In this document: piece by piece, positions 8,621 to 16,806 of the stretch
Layout: each line of letters begins with the position of its first letter
How positions within the stretch are numbered: the first letter of the stretch is position 1
Assembly (NCBI GenBank): GCA_963698435.1
Contig: CAVOQV010000005.1
Coordinates: forward strand, 744,001 to 808,000
Origin: Sva-07 sp963698435
GTDB lineage: Bacteria > Actinomycetota > Acidimicrobiia > Acidimicrobiales > Ilumatobacteraceae
Reading direction: 5' to 3'
DNA length: 64,000 bases
Translations under genes and position numbers: made by a program
The notes under the pieces: model-generated
Database searches by the model: none
Seen by the model: only the letters and a program-made list of their open reading frames with translations
What the model was told of the DNA's origin: nothing

Positions 8621-9390
8621 TCGACTGACCACAGCACCAGGCCCGTGGGTGGCGCCACCTGGCCTGCCGCGTTGCGGTCGAGCGCGTTCAAGGTCGCCGG
8701 TACGGAATCGACCGGACGTCGGCCGAGCCCCACGTCGACGAGTGTGCCGACGATGCTGCGCACCATCTGATGGCAGAACGACGACGCCGTGATCTCGAAC
8801 CGCAGCAACGACGGCCCCCAGCGGTCATCATCGCCCGAGGTCCACGAAGCGGTGTGCAGGTGACGCACCAGGCTCGGTTCGTCGAACCCTGCGCCGGGCT
8901 TGGGCCGGCGGCAGAACGAGGAGAAGTCGTGCTCGCCGAGGAGGCACGCCGCTGCCGCGTTCATCGCGGACAGGTCGACCTCGTGCGGCACGTGCCACGT
9001 CGTTCGGGCGAGCAGGGGGTTCGGCGCGGGCGCGTTCCACACGAGATAGTGGTAGGTGCGCCCGGTCGCCGAGAATCGAGCCGAGAACGAGTGGTCGACC
9101 CACTGGGCATCGCGCACCGTGGTGTCGGGGCCGCACAGACCGTTGAGACTGCGTACGAGTCGGCGCAGATCGGTCGTTGCGGGGAGCTCTCCGGAGACCA
9201 CCTGCCCCCACCCGTGGACACCGGCGTCGGTACGGCCGGCTGCGGTCAACTCCACCGGGCACCGTACGACCGTTTCGACGGCACGCCGGAGTTCACCCAT
9301 GACCGTGCGAACGCCGTCGCTCTCGGCGAACCCGCGGAAGTCGGTACCGTCATAGGCGACGGTCAGACGGACGTTGCGCGTGTCGGGCAC
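8593..9390 (-). CDS. truA: tRNA pseudouridine(38-40) synthase
   Basis: TruA converts uridines 38-40 of the tRNA anticodon stem to pseudouridine. The 265-residue product has the VAYDGTDFRGF N-terminus and the catalytic motif GRTDAGVHG with Asp55. The FCHQMVR block near residue 205 is also conserved. It uses a GTG start behind a GAGGGTG stretch and follows rplQ by about 20 nt, the usual end of the alpha operon in Actinobacteria. Its 3' end overlaps the convergent GGDEF-EAL gene by 28 bp. Confidence 0.95.
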   Translation of the reverse strand: MPDTRNVRLTVAYDGTDFRGFAESDGVRTVMGELRRAVETVVRCPVELTAAGRTDAGVHGWGQVVSGELPATTDLRRLVRSLNGLCGPDTTVRDAQWVDHSFSARFSATGRTYHYLVWNAPAPNPLLARTTWHVPHEVDLSAMNAAAACLLGEHDFSSFCRRPKPGAGFDEPSLVRHLHTASWTSGDDDRWGPSLLRFEITASSFCHQMVRSIVGTLVDVGLGRRPVDSVPATLNALDRNAAGQVAPPTGLVLWSVDYSGERWDA

Positions 9391-9409
9391 GCGACGGTCA
9401 CCCTCGTTC

Positions 9410-9778
9410 TCAGACGAGTTCGATGCGCGCCATCTGGGCGTTGTCGCCAGCGCGAGGACCCATCTTCAGGATCCGGGTGTAGCCACCGTTGCGCTCGGCG
9501 TAGCGGGGCGCCACGTCGTGCACCAGCTTGTAGGTCATCTCCTTGTCGCCGAGGAACGCCTCGATCTGACGAATGCGATGGACCTGCATCGGACCTTCTT
9601 CTTGCGCCTTCTTCGCCTTGGTGATCAGCTTCTCGGCGATCGGACGAAGGTGCTTGGCCTTGGCCTCGGAGGTGGTGATGGCCTCAGCGGCGAACAGCGA
9701 CGCGGCGAGGTTGGCCATCATCAGGCGCTGATGGGCGGCGGAGCTTCCGAAGCGGCGGGAGCGGCGTGGAGTAGGCAT
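9410..9778 (-). CDS. rplQ: 50S ribosomal protein L17
   Basis: The 122-residue product starts MPTPRRSRRFGSSAAHQ and shows the L17 blocks ANLAASLF, ITTSEAKAKHLRP and YTRILKMGPRAGDNA. L17 sits near the exit tunnel of the large subunit. It lies between rpoA (35 nt upstream) and truA (19 nt downstream) in the alpha operon. Confidence 0.97.
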   Translation of the reverse strand: MPTPRRSRRFGSSAAHQRLMMANLAASLFAAEAITTSEAKAKHLRPIAEKLITKAKKAQEEGPMQVHRIRQIEAFLGDKEMTYKLVHDVAPRYAERNGGYTRILKMGPRAGDNAQMARIELV

Positions 9779-9813
9779 CGTTCAATCGTCTTTCGTTCCG
9801 TGCGTCGCAGCGA

Positions 9814-10746
9814 TCAGCCGCGCAGCGTGAGGCCGCGCTCGTCGAGCTTGGCCTTGACCTCGTCGAGGCTCTTCTGGCCGAAGTTGGTGATGTTGAGCAG
9901 ATCGTCCTCGGTCTTGGTCAGCAGTTCGCCGACCGTGTTGACCTGGGCCCGCTTGAGGCAGTTGTTGGGGCGCTCGGACAGATCGAGGTCTTCGATCGGG
10001 AGGTCGAGGTCCGGCGAGCTGACGGTGGCATCGACGATCTCGCCGAGCTCGAGACCCTTGGGCTCGTCGGACATCGTGGCGACGAGATCGACCAGCGACC
10101 GCAACGTGGCTCCGGCCGAGGCCAGTGCATCAGCGGCCGTGATCGACCCGTCGGTCTCGATCTCGATGACCAGGCGGTCGTAGTTCGTCGACTGCTCGAC
10201 GCGAGTCGGCTCGACGTCGAACGCAACGCGTCGCACCGGGCTGAAGATCGCATCGATCGGGATGACGCCGATGATCCGGTTGTCGTCCTCGCGGTTGCTC
10301 GACAGGTAGCCGCGGCCCTGCTCGACGGTGAGGTCGATCGCGAGGCGGCCCTTCGAGTTGAGCGTGGCGATGTGGAGGTCCTTGTTGAGGACCTCCACGT
10401 CGGACGGGCACTCGATGTCGCCGGCGGTGACCGCTCCGGCGCCACGGGCGTCGAGGCGCATCGTGACGGGCTCCTCGGACACCGACGTGACCACGATGTC
10501 CTTGAGGTTCAAGATGATGTCGGTGACGTCCTCGGCGACGCCGGGGATCGTGTCGAACTCGTGGAGCGAGTCGTCGAAGCGCGCCGTGGTGATCGCGGCG
10601 CCGGGGATCGACGACAGCAGGGTACGACGCAGCGAGTTGCCGAGCGTGTGGCCGAAGCCGGGCTCGAGTGGGCCGACGGCGAAACGACCGCGGTTGTCTG
10701 ACTCCTCACCGAGAGCTTCGATGGTGGGGCGCTGCATGACGAGCAT
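9814..10746 (-). CDS. rpoA: RNA polymerase subunit alpha
   Basis: The 310-residue alpha subunit dimerises to nucleate RNA polymerase. The N-terminal assembly domain spans about residues 1-230 and includes GHTLGNSLRRTLLSSIPG. A flexible linker leads to the C-terminal DNA-contacting domain (about 250-310) with NCLKRAQVNTVGELL and ITNFGQKSLDEV. Starts at the first ATG or at the fourth codon ATG are both possible. It lies 69 nt after rpsD and before rplQ. Confidence 0.97.
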   Translation of the reverse strand: MLVMQRPTIEALGEESDNRGRFAVGPLEPGFGHTLGNSLRRTLLSSIPGAAITTARFDDSLHEFDTIPGVAEDVTDIILNLKDIVVTSVSEEPVTMRLDARGAGAVTAGDIECPSDVEVLNKDLHIATLNSKGRLAIDLTVEQGRGYLSSNREDDNRIIGVIPIDAIFSPVRRVAFDVEPTRVEQSTNYDRLVIEIETDGSITAADALASAGATLRSLVDLVATMSDEPKGLELGEIVDATVSSPDLDLPIEDLDLSERPNNCLKRAQVNTVGELLTKTEDDLLNITNFGQKSLDEVKAKLDERGLTLRG

Positions 10747-10815
10747 TGGTGCCGGGACCTTTCCGGGTGTTCGAGTGACGAGCTTGGCGAAACGGGGACG
10801 TACGAGAGACGGGGA

Positions 10816-11433
10816 TTACTTGGAGTAGAGCTCGACGATGAGCGACTCGCGAACGGGCACGTCGATGTGCTCACGCTCGGGAAGGCTGCGGACCGTCACG
10901 GCCTTGCCGCCGTCGCTCGCTTCGAGCCATCCGACGAGCGAACGGTCGAGCGTGTCGATGTTGTGCTGGATCACGATCATCTTCTGAGCCTTGGGCGACA
11001 GCGAGACGACCTGGCCGGTCTTGCAGCGGAAGCTGGCGATGTCGACGCGCTTGCCATCGACCTGGATCAGGCCGTGGTTGACGAACTGACGGGCCTGCGG
11101 ACGGCTGGATGCCCAGCCGGCTCGGTAGACGACGTTGTCGAGACGCTGCTCGAGCAGACGCAGCAGGATCTCACCGGTCGGGCCCTGCATGCGCTGAGCC
11201 TCGAGGTAGGTCTTGTGGAACTGCTTCTCCAGCACGCCGTAGATGTACTTCGCCTTCTGCTTCTCCTGCATCTGGGCGAGGTACTCGCTTCCGGCGTTGC
11301 GGCGGCGGGTGCGGCCGTGCTGGCCCGGGGGGAAGGGACGGCGCTCGAGCGCCTGGCGGCCCTTTTCGTTCTCGAAGATGTTGACCGACAGGCGGCGCGA
11401 GATGCGCACCTTGGGTCCGGTGTAACGAGCCAT
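10816..11433 (-). CDS. rpsD: 30S ribosomal protein S4
   Basis: The 205-residue product starts MARYTGPKVRISRRL and contains the S4 RNA-binding fold (LLEQRLDNVVYRAGWA, HGLIQVDGKRVDI). S4 is a primary 16S rRNA binder. The N-terminal zinc-binding cysteines found in some S4 proteins are absent, so this is the zinc-free form. It starts only 3 nt after the rpsK stop, indicating coupled translation. Confidence 0.97.
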   Translation of the reverse strand: MARYTGPKVRISRRLSVNIFENEKGRQALERRPFPPGQHGRTRRRNAGSEYLAQMQEKQKAKYIYGVLEKQFHKTYLEAQRMQGPTGEILLRLLEQRLDNVVYRAGWASSRPQARQFVNHGLIQVDGKRVDIASFRCKTGQVVSLSPKAQKMIVIQHNIDTLDRSLVGWLEASDGGKAVTVRSLPEREHIDVPVRESLIVELYSK

Positions 11434-11436
11434 GGA

Positions 11437-11832
11437 TCAGCCCCTCCGTCGCTTCGGCTGACGGCACCCGTTGTGGGGCACCGGGGTGACGTCCTTGATC
11501 GAGGTGACCTCGATACCGGTCTGCTGGATCGAGCGCACGGCGGTGTCGCGTCCCGAACCCGGGCCCTTCACCTGCACCTCGGCGCGGCGCATGCCGTGCT
11601 CGATGGCAGCCTTGCCGGCCTTCTCGGCGGCCTGCTGGGCGGCGTACGGCGTGCTCTTGCGGCTGCCCTTGAACCCGACTCCACCCGACGACGCCCAGGC
11701 GATGACGTTGCCCTCGGTGTCGGTGATCGAGACGATCGTGTTGTTGAACGAGCTCTTGATGTGCACGATGCCCGTGCTGACGTTCTTGCGGTCGCGCTTG
11801 CGCGGACGGCGGCTCGCGGTCGGCTTTGCCAT
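11437..11832 (-). CDS. rpsK: 30S ribosomal protein S11
   Basis: The 131-residue product contains the S11 signatures GIVHIKSSFNNTIVSITD, WASSGGVGFKGSRKSTPYAA and PHNGCRQPKRRRG at the C-terminus. S11 forms part of the platform near the mRNA exit. Its start overlaps the rpsM stop by one base (TAATG), so translation is probably coupled. Confidence 0.97.
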   Translation of the reverse strand: MAKPTASRRPRKRDRKNVSTGIVHIKSSFNNTIVSITDTEGNVIAWASSGGVGFKGSRKSTPYAAQQAAEKAGKAAIEHGMRRAEVQVKGPGSGRDTAVRSIQQTGIEVTSIKDVTPVPHNGCRQPKRRRG

Positions 11833-12212
11833 TACTTCCTCACTGCCTTCTTCTTGTTCGCCACCGTGCGCTTCGGGCCCTTGCGGGTACGAGCGTTGGT
11901 GTGGGTGCGCTGACCGCGGACCGGAAGGCCCTTGCGGTGACGGACGCCTTGCAGGCAGCCGATCTCGATCTTGCGCTTGATGTCGCCCTGCACATCGCGG
12001 CGCAGGTCACCTTCGATCTTCAGGTTCTGGTCGATGTAGGTACGAATGCGGTTGACCTCGTCCTCGGTCAGGTTCGAGACCTTGGTGTTCGGGTCGAGTT
12101 CGAGCTCCGCGCAGATCTTCTGCGACGTGGGCAGCCCGATCCCGAAGATGTAGGTGAGCGAGATCTCCAACCGCTTTTCGCGGGGGATGTCGACGCCGGC
12201 GATACGTGCCAT
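11832..12212 (-). CDS. rpsM: 30S ribosomal protein S13
   Basis: The 126-residue product starts MARIAGVDIPREKRLEISLTY and carries the helix-two-turn-helix region plus a basic C-terminal tail ending KKKAVRK. The GVRHRKGLPVRGQRT block is diagnostic. S13 contacts the large subunit and the P-site tRNA. It lies 13 nt after rpmJ. Confidence 0.97.
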   Translation of the reverse strand: MARIAGVDIPREKRLEISLTYIFGIGLPTSQKICAELELDPNTKVSNLTEDEVNRIRTYIDQNLKIEGDLRRDVQGDIKRKIEIGCLQGVRHRKGLPVRGQRTHTNARTRKGPKRTVANKKKAVRK

Positions 12213-12225
12213 GTGATTACTCCTG

Positions 12226-12339
12226 TCAGCCCTGACGCTGCTTGTGGCGCGGGTTGGTGCAGATGACCATGATGCGACGATGGCGACGGATCACCTTGCA
12301 GTTGTCGCACATCGGCTTGACGCTGGGTCGGACTTTCAT
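12226..12339 (-). CDS. rpmJ: 50S ribosomal protein L36
   Basis: A 37-codon gene starting MKVRPSVKPMCDNCKVI and ending RHKQRQG. The zinc ligands Cys11, Cys14, Cys27 and His32 are all present, so this is the zinc-binding form. It lies 9 nt after infA and 13 nt before rpsM, the standard infA-rpmJ-rpsM order. Confidence 0.96.
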   Translation of the reverse strand: MKVRPSVKPMCDNCKVIRRHRRIMVICTNPRHKQRQG

Positions 12340-12348
12340 GGTTCTCTC

Positions 12349-12573
12349 TTACTTGTACCTGTACGTGATGCGACCTCGGGTGAGGTCGTAGGGCGTGAGT
12401 TCCACCTGCACCTTGTCGCCGGGAAGGATGCGGATGTAGTGCATGCGCATCTTGCCGGAGATGTGGGCCAAGACTTCGTGCCCGTTGTCGAGCTCGACCT
12501 TGAACATGGCGTTGGGAAGCGATTCGAGGATCTTGCCTTCCAGCACGATCGCGTCTTCCTTTGGCTTTGGCAG
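12349..12573 (-). CDS. infA: Translation initiation factor IF-1, probable CTG start
   Basis: IF-1 binds the ribosomal A site during initiation. The core is unmistakable: LPNAMFKVEL, HISGKMRMHYIRILPGDKV and LTPYDLTRGRITYRYK. The frame has an upstream ATG at 12621 that would give 90 residues and an atypical leader sequence. A CTG at 12573 gives a 74-residue protein starting (M)PKPKEDAIVLEGKI, matching the family length and start. That CTG is preceded at 6 nt by a clear AGGAG (12580-12584), while nothing comparable precedes the ATG. I therefore choose the CTG; a longer isoform cannot be excluded. It heads the infA-rpmJ-rpsM-rpsK-rpsD-rpoA-rplQ-truA transcript. Confidence 0.85.
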   Translation of the reverse strand: MPKPKEDAIVLEGKILESLPNAMFKVELDNGHEVLAHISGKMRMHYIRILPGDKVQVELTPYDLTRGRITYRYK

Positions 12574-12728
12574 GGGCTTCTCCTCACTCGTTATCGGGAT
12601 CTGGCGGGACGAACCGGACACGACAGCGAACGCTGACGAGCTCGGGATTGACGAACTTGCACTTCTCGGGCGCCCTGCCTGCTTGCGCTGGCACGGTGCA
12701 CCGCGGTCTGCGAACAGACCGGCGTGTC

Positions 12729-12757
12729 ATGCTAGCGGCACGATTTCGCAGATCCAA
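12729..12757 (-). promoter_or_regulatory. Candidate sigma70-type promoter of infA/alpha operon
   Basis: On the minus strand a -35 TTGGAT and a -10 TAGCAT are separated by 17 nt. The leader to the infA CTG would be about 145 nt. The same hexamer pair style occurs upstream of rplC. The remaining intergenic sequence (12574-12836) shows no further convincing gene. Confidence 0.5.
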
Positions 12758-12823
12758 TGGCCTGATCCGCCGGATTTCTCGCGCCATGTGCTAGAGGCCG
12801 CCTGCAGATCAGCCGACCGTCGT

Positions 12824-12829
12824 TACCCT
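12824..12829 (+). promoter_or_regulatory. Candidate -10 box, leaderless start of MFS gene
   Basis: TACCCT lies 7 nt before the ATG at 12837, and no Shine-Dalgarno sequence is visible. This spacing suggests transcription begins at or next to the start codon. Confidence 0.4.
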
Positions 12830-12836
12830 CGCCACG

Positions 12837-14315
12837 ATGGTCGGCGGAGCACAGATGGGCGTTGCACGCAGCTCCGTCCAGACCCGACTCGACGCGAGCG
12901 GCACCTACCAGCGGTGGGTGTTGCTCACCGGGCTCGCCGGGATGTTCGCCACGACGTTTCCGGTCACGCTGCTCGCGGTCAGCCTGTCGACGATCGCGGA
13001 CGACTTCGACACCAGTGAGACCCTGATCGCCTGGGTGATCTCCGCACCGCTGCTGGGTTCGGCCGTCGCGCTGCCGATTCTCGGGAAATTGGGCGACCTC
13101 TACGGCCACCGGCGGGTGTTCCTGACCGGTTTCACGATCTCGACCGCCATCACAGCGGTCACCACCCTCGCGTGGGATCCCCTCTCGCTGATCGCGCTGC
13201 GCAGCTTGGCGGTGGTGATCGGGGCGGCGACGATCCCCTCGTCGATGGCCCTGATCAACAGCGTGTACGCCCGAGGCGAGCGAGCCAAGGCCATGGGTTG
13301 GTGGTCGCTCGTCGCAGCCGGTTCACCGGCGATCGGCCTCGTGATCGGCGGACCGTTGATCGACGCGGTCGGCTGGCGCCCGATGTTCGGGATCCAGGCA
13401 GCGCTCTCGGTCATCCCGGTCGTTGCGGCGTATCTGGTGCTGCGGGAAACCCCGTTGCGCACGGACGTCGGCTTCGACGTCCCGGGTGCCGTCACGCTCG
13501 CCGTGGCCACCGGTGCGTTCATGTTCGCGCTCAACCAGGTGCCGGCACGAGGCGCCGACGGGGTGATCGTCGGCGCGTTCACGGTCGGGGTCGTCGGGCT
13601 GGTCGCCTTCTGCATGGTCGAGGCCCGAGTGGCGTTCCCGCTGCTCCCGCTCGAGTTCTTCACGCGCCGCAACTTCACCGCGTCCCTGCTCGCCGCGCTC
13701 TTCTCCGGCGCCGCATACATGGGCGGCTTCATCCTCGCCCCGCTGTTGCTGCAGTCCGTGTTCGCGTTGTCGGTCGCGGCGACGTCGCTGGTGATGCTCC
13801 TCCGACCGGCGTCGTTCGCGATCACGTCGCCGATCGGTGGCTCGCTCGCCACCCGCATCGGCGAACGACCCGTCGCGATGTTCGGCTCGGCGGCCATCAC
13901 GGCCGCACTGGTGCTGCTCGGACTCGGCGGATCTGCCGACCTGCTCTGGATCGTGATCGTCGGACTCGTACTCCAGGGCATCGGCAACGGGACCGCGCAG
14001 CCCACGATCACCGCCACGATGTCGAACTCCGTGGACGAGATCGACCTCGGCGTTGCGGCGGCCGCCCAGCGGATGGCGTTCCAGGTCGGCTCGGCGCTCG
14101 GCATCTCGACGCTCACATCGATCTACGGCGGGACCGAGCAGGCCTCGGACTTCCTCACCGCCTATCTCGTCGGCGCCGGCATCGGCGCAGTGGCACTGGT
14201 GTGCGCGGCGATGATGCGTTCGACACCGGCCGAGATCATCGATGCTGCCAGCGACGCCGAGCGAGGCATCGAACACCCGGAGCCGCTCGTCGCCTCGCCC
14301 GGAGCAGCGACGTGA
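12837..14315 (+). CDS. MFS drug/solute transporter, EmrB/DHA2-like
   Basis: A 492-residue polytopic membrane protein with about 14 hydrophobic segments, consistent with the DHA2 (14-TM) branch of proton-driven exporters. Major-facilitator motif A reads GKLGDLYGHRRVF near residue 83. A motif-C-like GSPAIGLVIGGPL follows near 160. The substrate cannot be predicted. The gene is divergent from infA and 46 nt upstream of an amidohydrolase gene, forming part of a plus-strand block inserted between adk and infA. Confidence 0.85.
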   Translation: MVGGAQMGVARSSVQTRLDASGTYQRWVLLTGLAGMFATTFPVTLLAVSLSTIADDFDTSETLIAWVISAPLLGSAVALPILGKLGDLYGHRRVFLTGFTISTAITAVTTLAWDPLSLIALRSLAVVIGAATIPSSMALINSVYARGERAKAMGWWSLVAAGSPAIGLVIGGPLIDAVGWRPMFGIQAALSVIPVVAAYLVLRETPLRTDVGFDVPGAVTLAVATGAFMFALNQVPARGADGVIVGAFTVGVVGLVAFCMVEARVAFPLLPLEFFTRRNFTASLLAALFSGAAYMGGFILAPLLLQSVFALSVAATSLVMLLRPASFAITSPIGGSLATRIGERPVAMFGSAAITAALVLLGLGGSADLLWIVIVGLVLQGIGNGTAQPTITATMSNSVDEIDLGVAAAAQRMAFQVGSALGISTLTSIYGGTEQASDFLTAYLVGAGIGAVALVCAAMMRSTPAEIIDAASDAERGIEHPEPLVASPGAAT

Positions 14316-14349
14316 CAGCCGGGCCGAGGCGCGAAATCGCTGCGATTGC

Positions 14350-14355
14350 TAGCGT
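14350..14355 (+). promoter_or_regulatory. Candidate -10 box, leaderless start of amidohydrolase gene
   Basis: TAGCGT lies 6 nt before the ATG at 14362 with no Shine-Dalgarno sequence between. It would give this gene its own leaderless transcript in addition to any read-through from the MFS gene. Confidence 0.35.
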
Positions 14356-14361
14356 TCACGC

Positions 14362-16098
14362 ATGCACGACTTGGTGATCCGCAACGGCACGGTGGTCGAT
14401 GGAACCGGTACCGACCGACGACGAGCCGACGTCGCGATCGACGGCGACACGATCGTGGCCGTCGAGTCTCCCGGCGTGATCGGGGCCAGCCGCCGCGAGA
14501 TCGAGGCTGACGGGTTGATCGTCACCCCCGGCTGGGTCGACATCCACACCCACTACGACGGCCAGGTCACCTGGGACCCCGACGTCGCTCCGTCGTCGGT
14601 CAACGGCGTCACCTCGATCCTCCTCGGCAACTGCGGCGTCGGTTTCGCCCCGGTCAGGCCCGACCAGCACCGGTTCCTGATCGAACTGCTCGAAGGCGTC
14701 GAAGACATCCCGGGCACGGCGCTCAGTGAAGGCATGACGTGGGGCTGGGAGACGTTCCCGGAGTACCTCGAGCTGCTCGAACGCCTGCGCTGGACCGTCG
14801 ACGTCGGCACCCAGGTGCCCCACGCCGCGTTGCGGACCTATGTGATGGGCGACCGAGGTGCCGATGTCGAGGCTGCGGCAACTCCCGCTGAGATCGAGCA
14901 GATGTCCGCGCTGTGCGAGGAGGCGATCCGCGCCGGTGCGCTGGGATTCACCACGTCACGCACCTACGTCCATCGCACCTCGCGGGGCCAGCAGATCGGA
15001 ACGCTGCGGGCCGGCGCCGACGAGGTGCTCGGGATCGCCACCGCGCTCCAACGTGCCGGCACCGGCGTGATCCAGCTGATCTCCGATGCCTATCAGTCGA
15101 CCGACGACGAGCTGGTCGCCCAGGAAATCGAACTGCTGGGGCGGATCGCCACCGAGGTCGGCCGACCGTTGAGCTTCACCGTGCAGCAGAACGACGATGC
15201 GCCCGACCGGTACCGACAACTGCTGGCGGCCATCAGCGACTGGAACGCGACCGGCGCGGACGTCAAGGCTCAGGTGGCCGTCCGACCGATCGGGGTCCTG
15301 ATCGGACTCCAGGCAACCGCCAACCCGTTCATGTTCTGCCCGTCGTACCGGCAGCTGCACTCGCTCAGCCATGCCGAGCGCATCGCCCGACTCCGCGACC
15401 CGGACTTGCGCCGGACGCTGCTGGACGAACACGCTGCATCCAGCCCGTCCGGCTTCGTCGGCATCCTCCACTCGGGGTACGACCGCATGTATCCGCTCTC
15501 TGACCCTCCGGACTACGAGCCGACGCCGGCCGACAGCGTCGCCGGGCGCGCCGCCTCCTCGGGCGCCGCTCCCGACGAGGTGCTCTACGACCTGCTGCTC
15601 GACGACGACGGCAGCCGCCTGCTGTACATCCCGCTGATGAACTACGCCCGCGGTGATCTCGCCGACGTGCGCGAGATGCTGACGTCGCCGAACGCCATGT
15701 TCGGTCTCTCGGACGCCGGTGCGCACTGCAACTCGATCTGCGACGGCAGTTTCCCGACGACCGCCATCACCCACTGGACCCGCGACCGGGCTCGCGGCGA
15801 ACAGCTGCCACTCGAGTACGTCGTGCACCAGCAGACCCAGCGCACCGCTCGCCACGTGGGCTGGACCGATCGCGGTGTCGTCGCTCCAGGGATGCTCGCC
15901 GACCTCAACGTGATCGATCACGATCGCCTCACGCTGCACCCGCCGGTGCTGGTCGCCGACCTGCCCGCCGGCGGCACGCGGCTGATGCAGGCCGCCGAGG
16001 GCTACGTCGCCACGGTCAAGCGCGGCGAGGTGATCGCCGCGCATGGCGAGCTCACCGGCGCCCGGCCGGGTCGACTCCAGCGCGGACGAGCATCCTGA
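14362..16098 (+). CDS. D-aminoacylase-like amidohydrolase
   Basis: A 578-residue metal-dependent hydrolase of the amidohydrolase superfamily, closest in pattern to N-acyl-D-amino-acid deacylases. The N-terminal beta domain contains DLVIRNGTVVDGTG. The metal-binding motif VDIHTHYDGQ is near residue 60, followed by TSILLGNCGVGFAP. A late GLSDAGAHCNS supplies the conserved active-site Asp region, and the C-terminal part returns to the beta domain. No signal peptide is visible. The exact substrate is unknown; acyl amino acids are inferred from the family. It lies between the MFS transporter and a GDT1-type exporter. Confidence 0.85.
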   Translation: MHDLVIRNGTVVDGTGTDRRRADVAIDGDTIVAVESPGVIGASRREIEADGLIVTPGWVDIHTHYDGQVTWDPDVAPSSVNGVTSILLGNCGVGFAPVRPDQHRFLIELLEGVEDIPGTALSEGMTWGWETFPEYLELLERLRWTVDVGTQVPHAALRTYVMGDRGADVEAAATPAEIEQMSALCEEAIRAGALGFTTSRTYVHRTSRGQQIGTLRAGADEVLGIATALQRAGTGVIQLISDAYQSTDDELVAQEIELLGRIATEVGRPLSFTVQQNDDAPDRYRQLLAAISDWNATGADVKAQVAVRPIGVLIGLQATANPFMFCPSYRQLHSLSHAERIARLRDPDLRRTLLDEHAASSPSGFVGILHSGYDRMYPLSDPPDYEPTPADSVAGRAASSGAAPDEVLYDLLLDDDGSRLLYIPLMNYARGDLADVREMLTSPNAMFGLSDAGAHCNSICDGSFPTTAITHWTRDRARGEQLPLEYVVHQQTQRTARHVGWTDRGVVAPGMLADLNVIDHDRLTLHPPVLVADLPAGGTRLMQAAEGYVATVKRGEVIAAHGELTGARPGRLQRGRAS

Positions 16099-16134
16099 CC
16101 GGTTCCCCCCGGCCCCGTCCCCGCCCGAACCTTC

Positions 16135-16165
16135 GGTCCTACCGGGCCCCGTTTCCGGTAGGACC
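16135..16165 (+). promoter_or_regulatory. Perfect 11-bp hairpin ahead of GDT1-type gene
   Basis: GGTCCTACCGG pairs perfectly with CCGGTAGGACC across a 9-nt loop. It lies 36 nt after the amidohydrolase stop and 27 nt before the preferred GTG of the next gene. It may terminate the upstream transcript or act in the leader of the exporter gene. No U-tract follows, and it lacks the recognisable core of the yybP-ykoY manganese riboswitch. Confidence 0.5.
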
Positions 16166-16192
16166 CGAGGTCGCGTCGTCGGGGTCGACAAC

Positions 16193-16789
16193 GTGAGCGA
16201 CTTCGTGGCGGCGCTGGCCATCGCCTTCGGCGTCGTCTTCGTCGCCGAACTCGGCGACAAGACCCAGCTGCTCGCGCTCGACTTCGGCGCGCGGTACTCC
16301 TTGCGGACCGTGGCGATCGGACTGACGTTCGGCTACGGCATCGCCAACATCGTCGCCACGATCGTCGGCGGTGTGCTCGGCGCAGCACTCCCCGACCGAC
16401 CCATCCAGATCATTGGCGGGCTGGTGTTCCTCGGCTTCGCTGTGCTGGCAGTCCGACGAGCGGTGTCAGGGATGCCCCAGGAGGACGAGGCTGCTGGCTC
16501 TGCGTCCGTTCGGGGCACAGGGACCATGGCGGTGATCGCTTCGATCGCAGCGTTGATCGCTGTTGCCGAGATGGGCGACAAGACACAGATCGCGACCGCG
16601 ACGCTGGCGTCGCAGTCTTCGCCCGTGGGGGTCTGGATCGGTGCCACGCTGGGCGCGGCGTCGAGCGGGATGGTCGGCGCAGTCGCCGGCAACCTGATCG
16701 GCGACCGGATCCCGGCTCGCGCGCTCCAGTTCGTCTCGGCGGCACTCTTCACGTCGTTCGGGATCGCGATCCTTGCCGGTTGGTTCTGA
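16193..16789 (+). CDS. GDT1/TMEM165 (UPF0016) family cation transporter
   Basis: A 198-residue membrane protein with six hydrophobic segments in two homologous halves. Each half carries the family motif: AELGDKTQ near residue 18 and AEMGDKTQ near 125. Family members export Mn2+ or Ca2+ (Mn in characterised bacterial examples). The frame is open upstream to 16043, overlapping the amidohydrolase, but that extension is Pro-rich and unlike the family. GTG at 16193 gives MSDFVAALAIAF, a natural first membrane helix, so I choose it. It is convergent with a TetR-type gene. Confidence 0.85.
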   Translation: MSDFVAALAIAFGVVFVAELGDKTQLLALDFGARYSLRTVAIGLTFGYGIANIVATIVGGVLGAALPDRPIQIIGGLVFLGFAVLAVRRAVSGMPQEDEAAGSASVRGTGTMAVIASIAALIAVAEMGDKTQIATATLASQSSPVGVWIGATLGAASSGMVGAVAGNLIGDRIPARALQFVSAALFTSFGIAILAGWF

Positions 16790-16806
16790 CCGGTCGGCGG
16801 GCGCAC

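Noticed and set aside
12561..12794. Short frames on both strands in the infA upstream region
   Set aside because: Arg- and Ser-rich translations typical of noncoding GC-rich DNA; the region is better explained as promoter and leader.
16099..16192. yybP-ykoY manganese riboswitch upstream of the GDT1-type gene
   Set aside because: Only a single hairpin is present; the conserved four-way/three-way junction core sequences are not visible.
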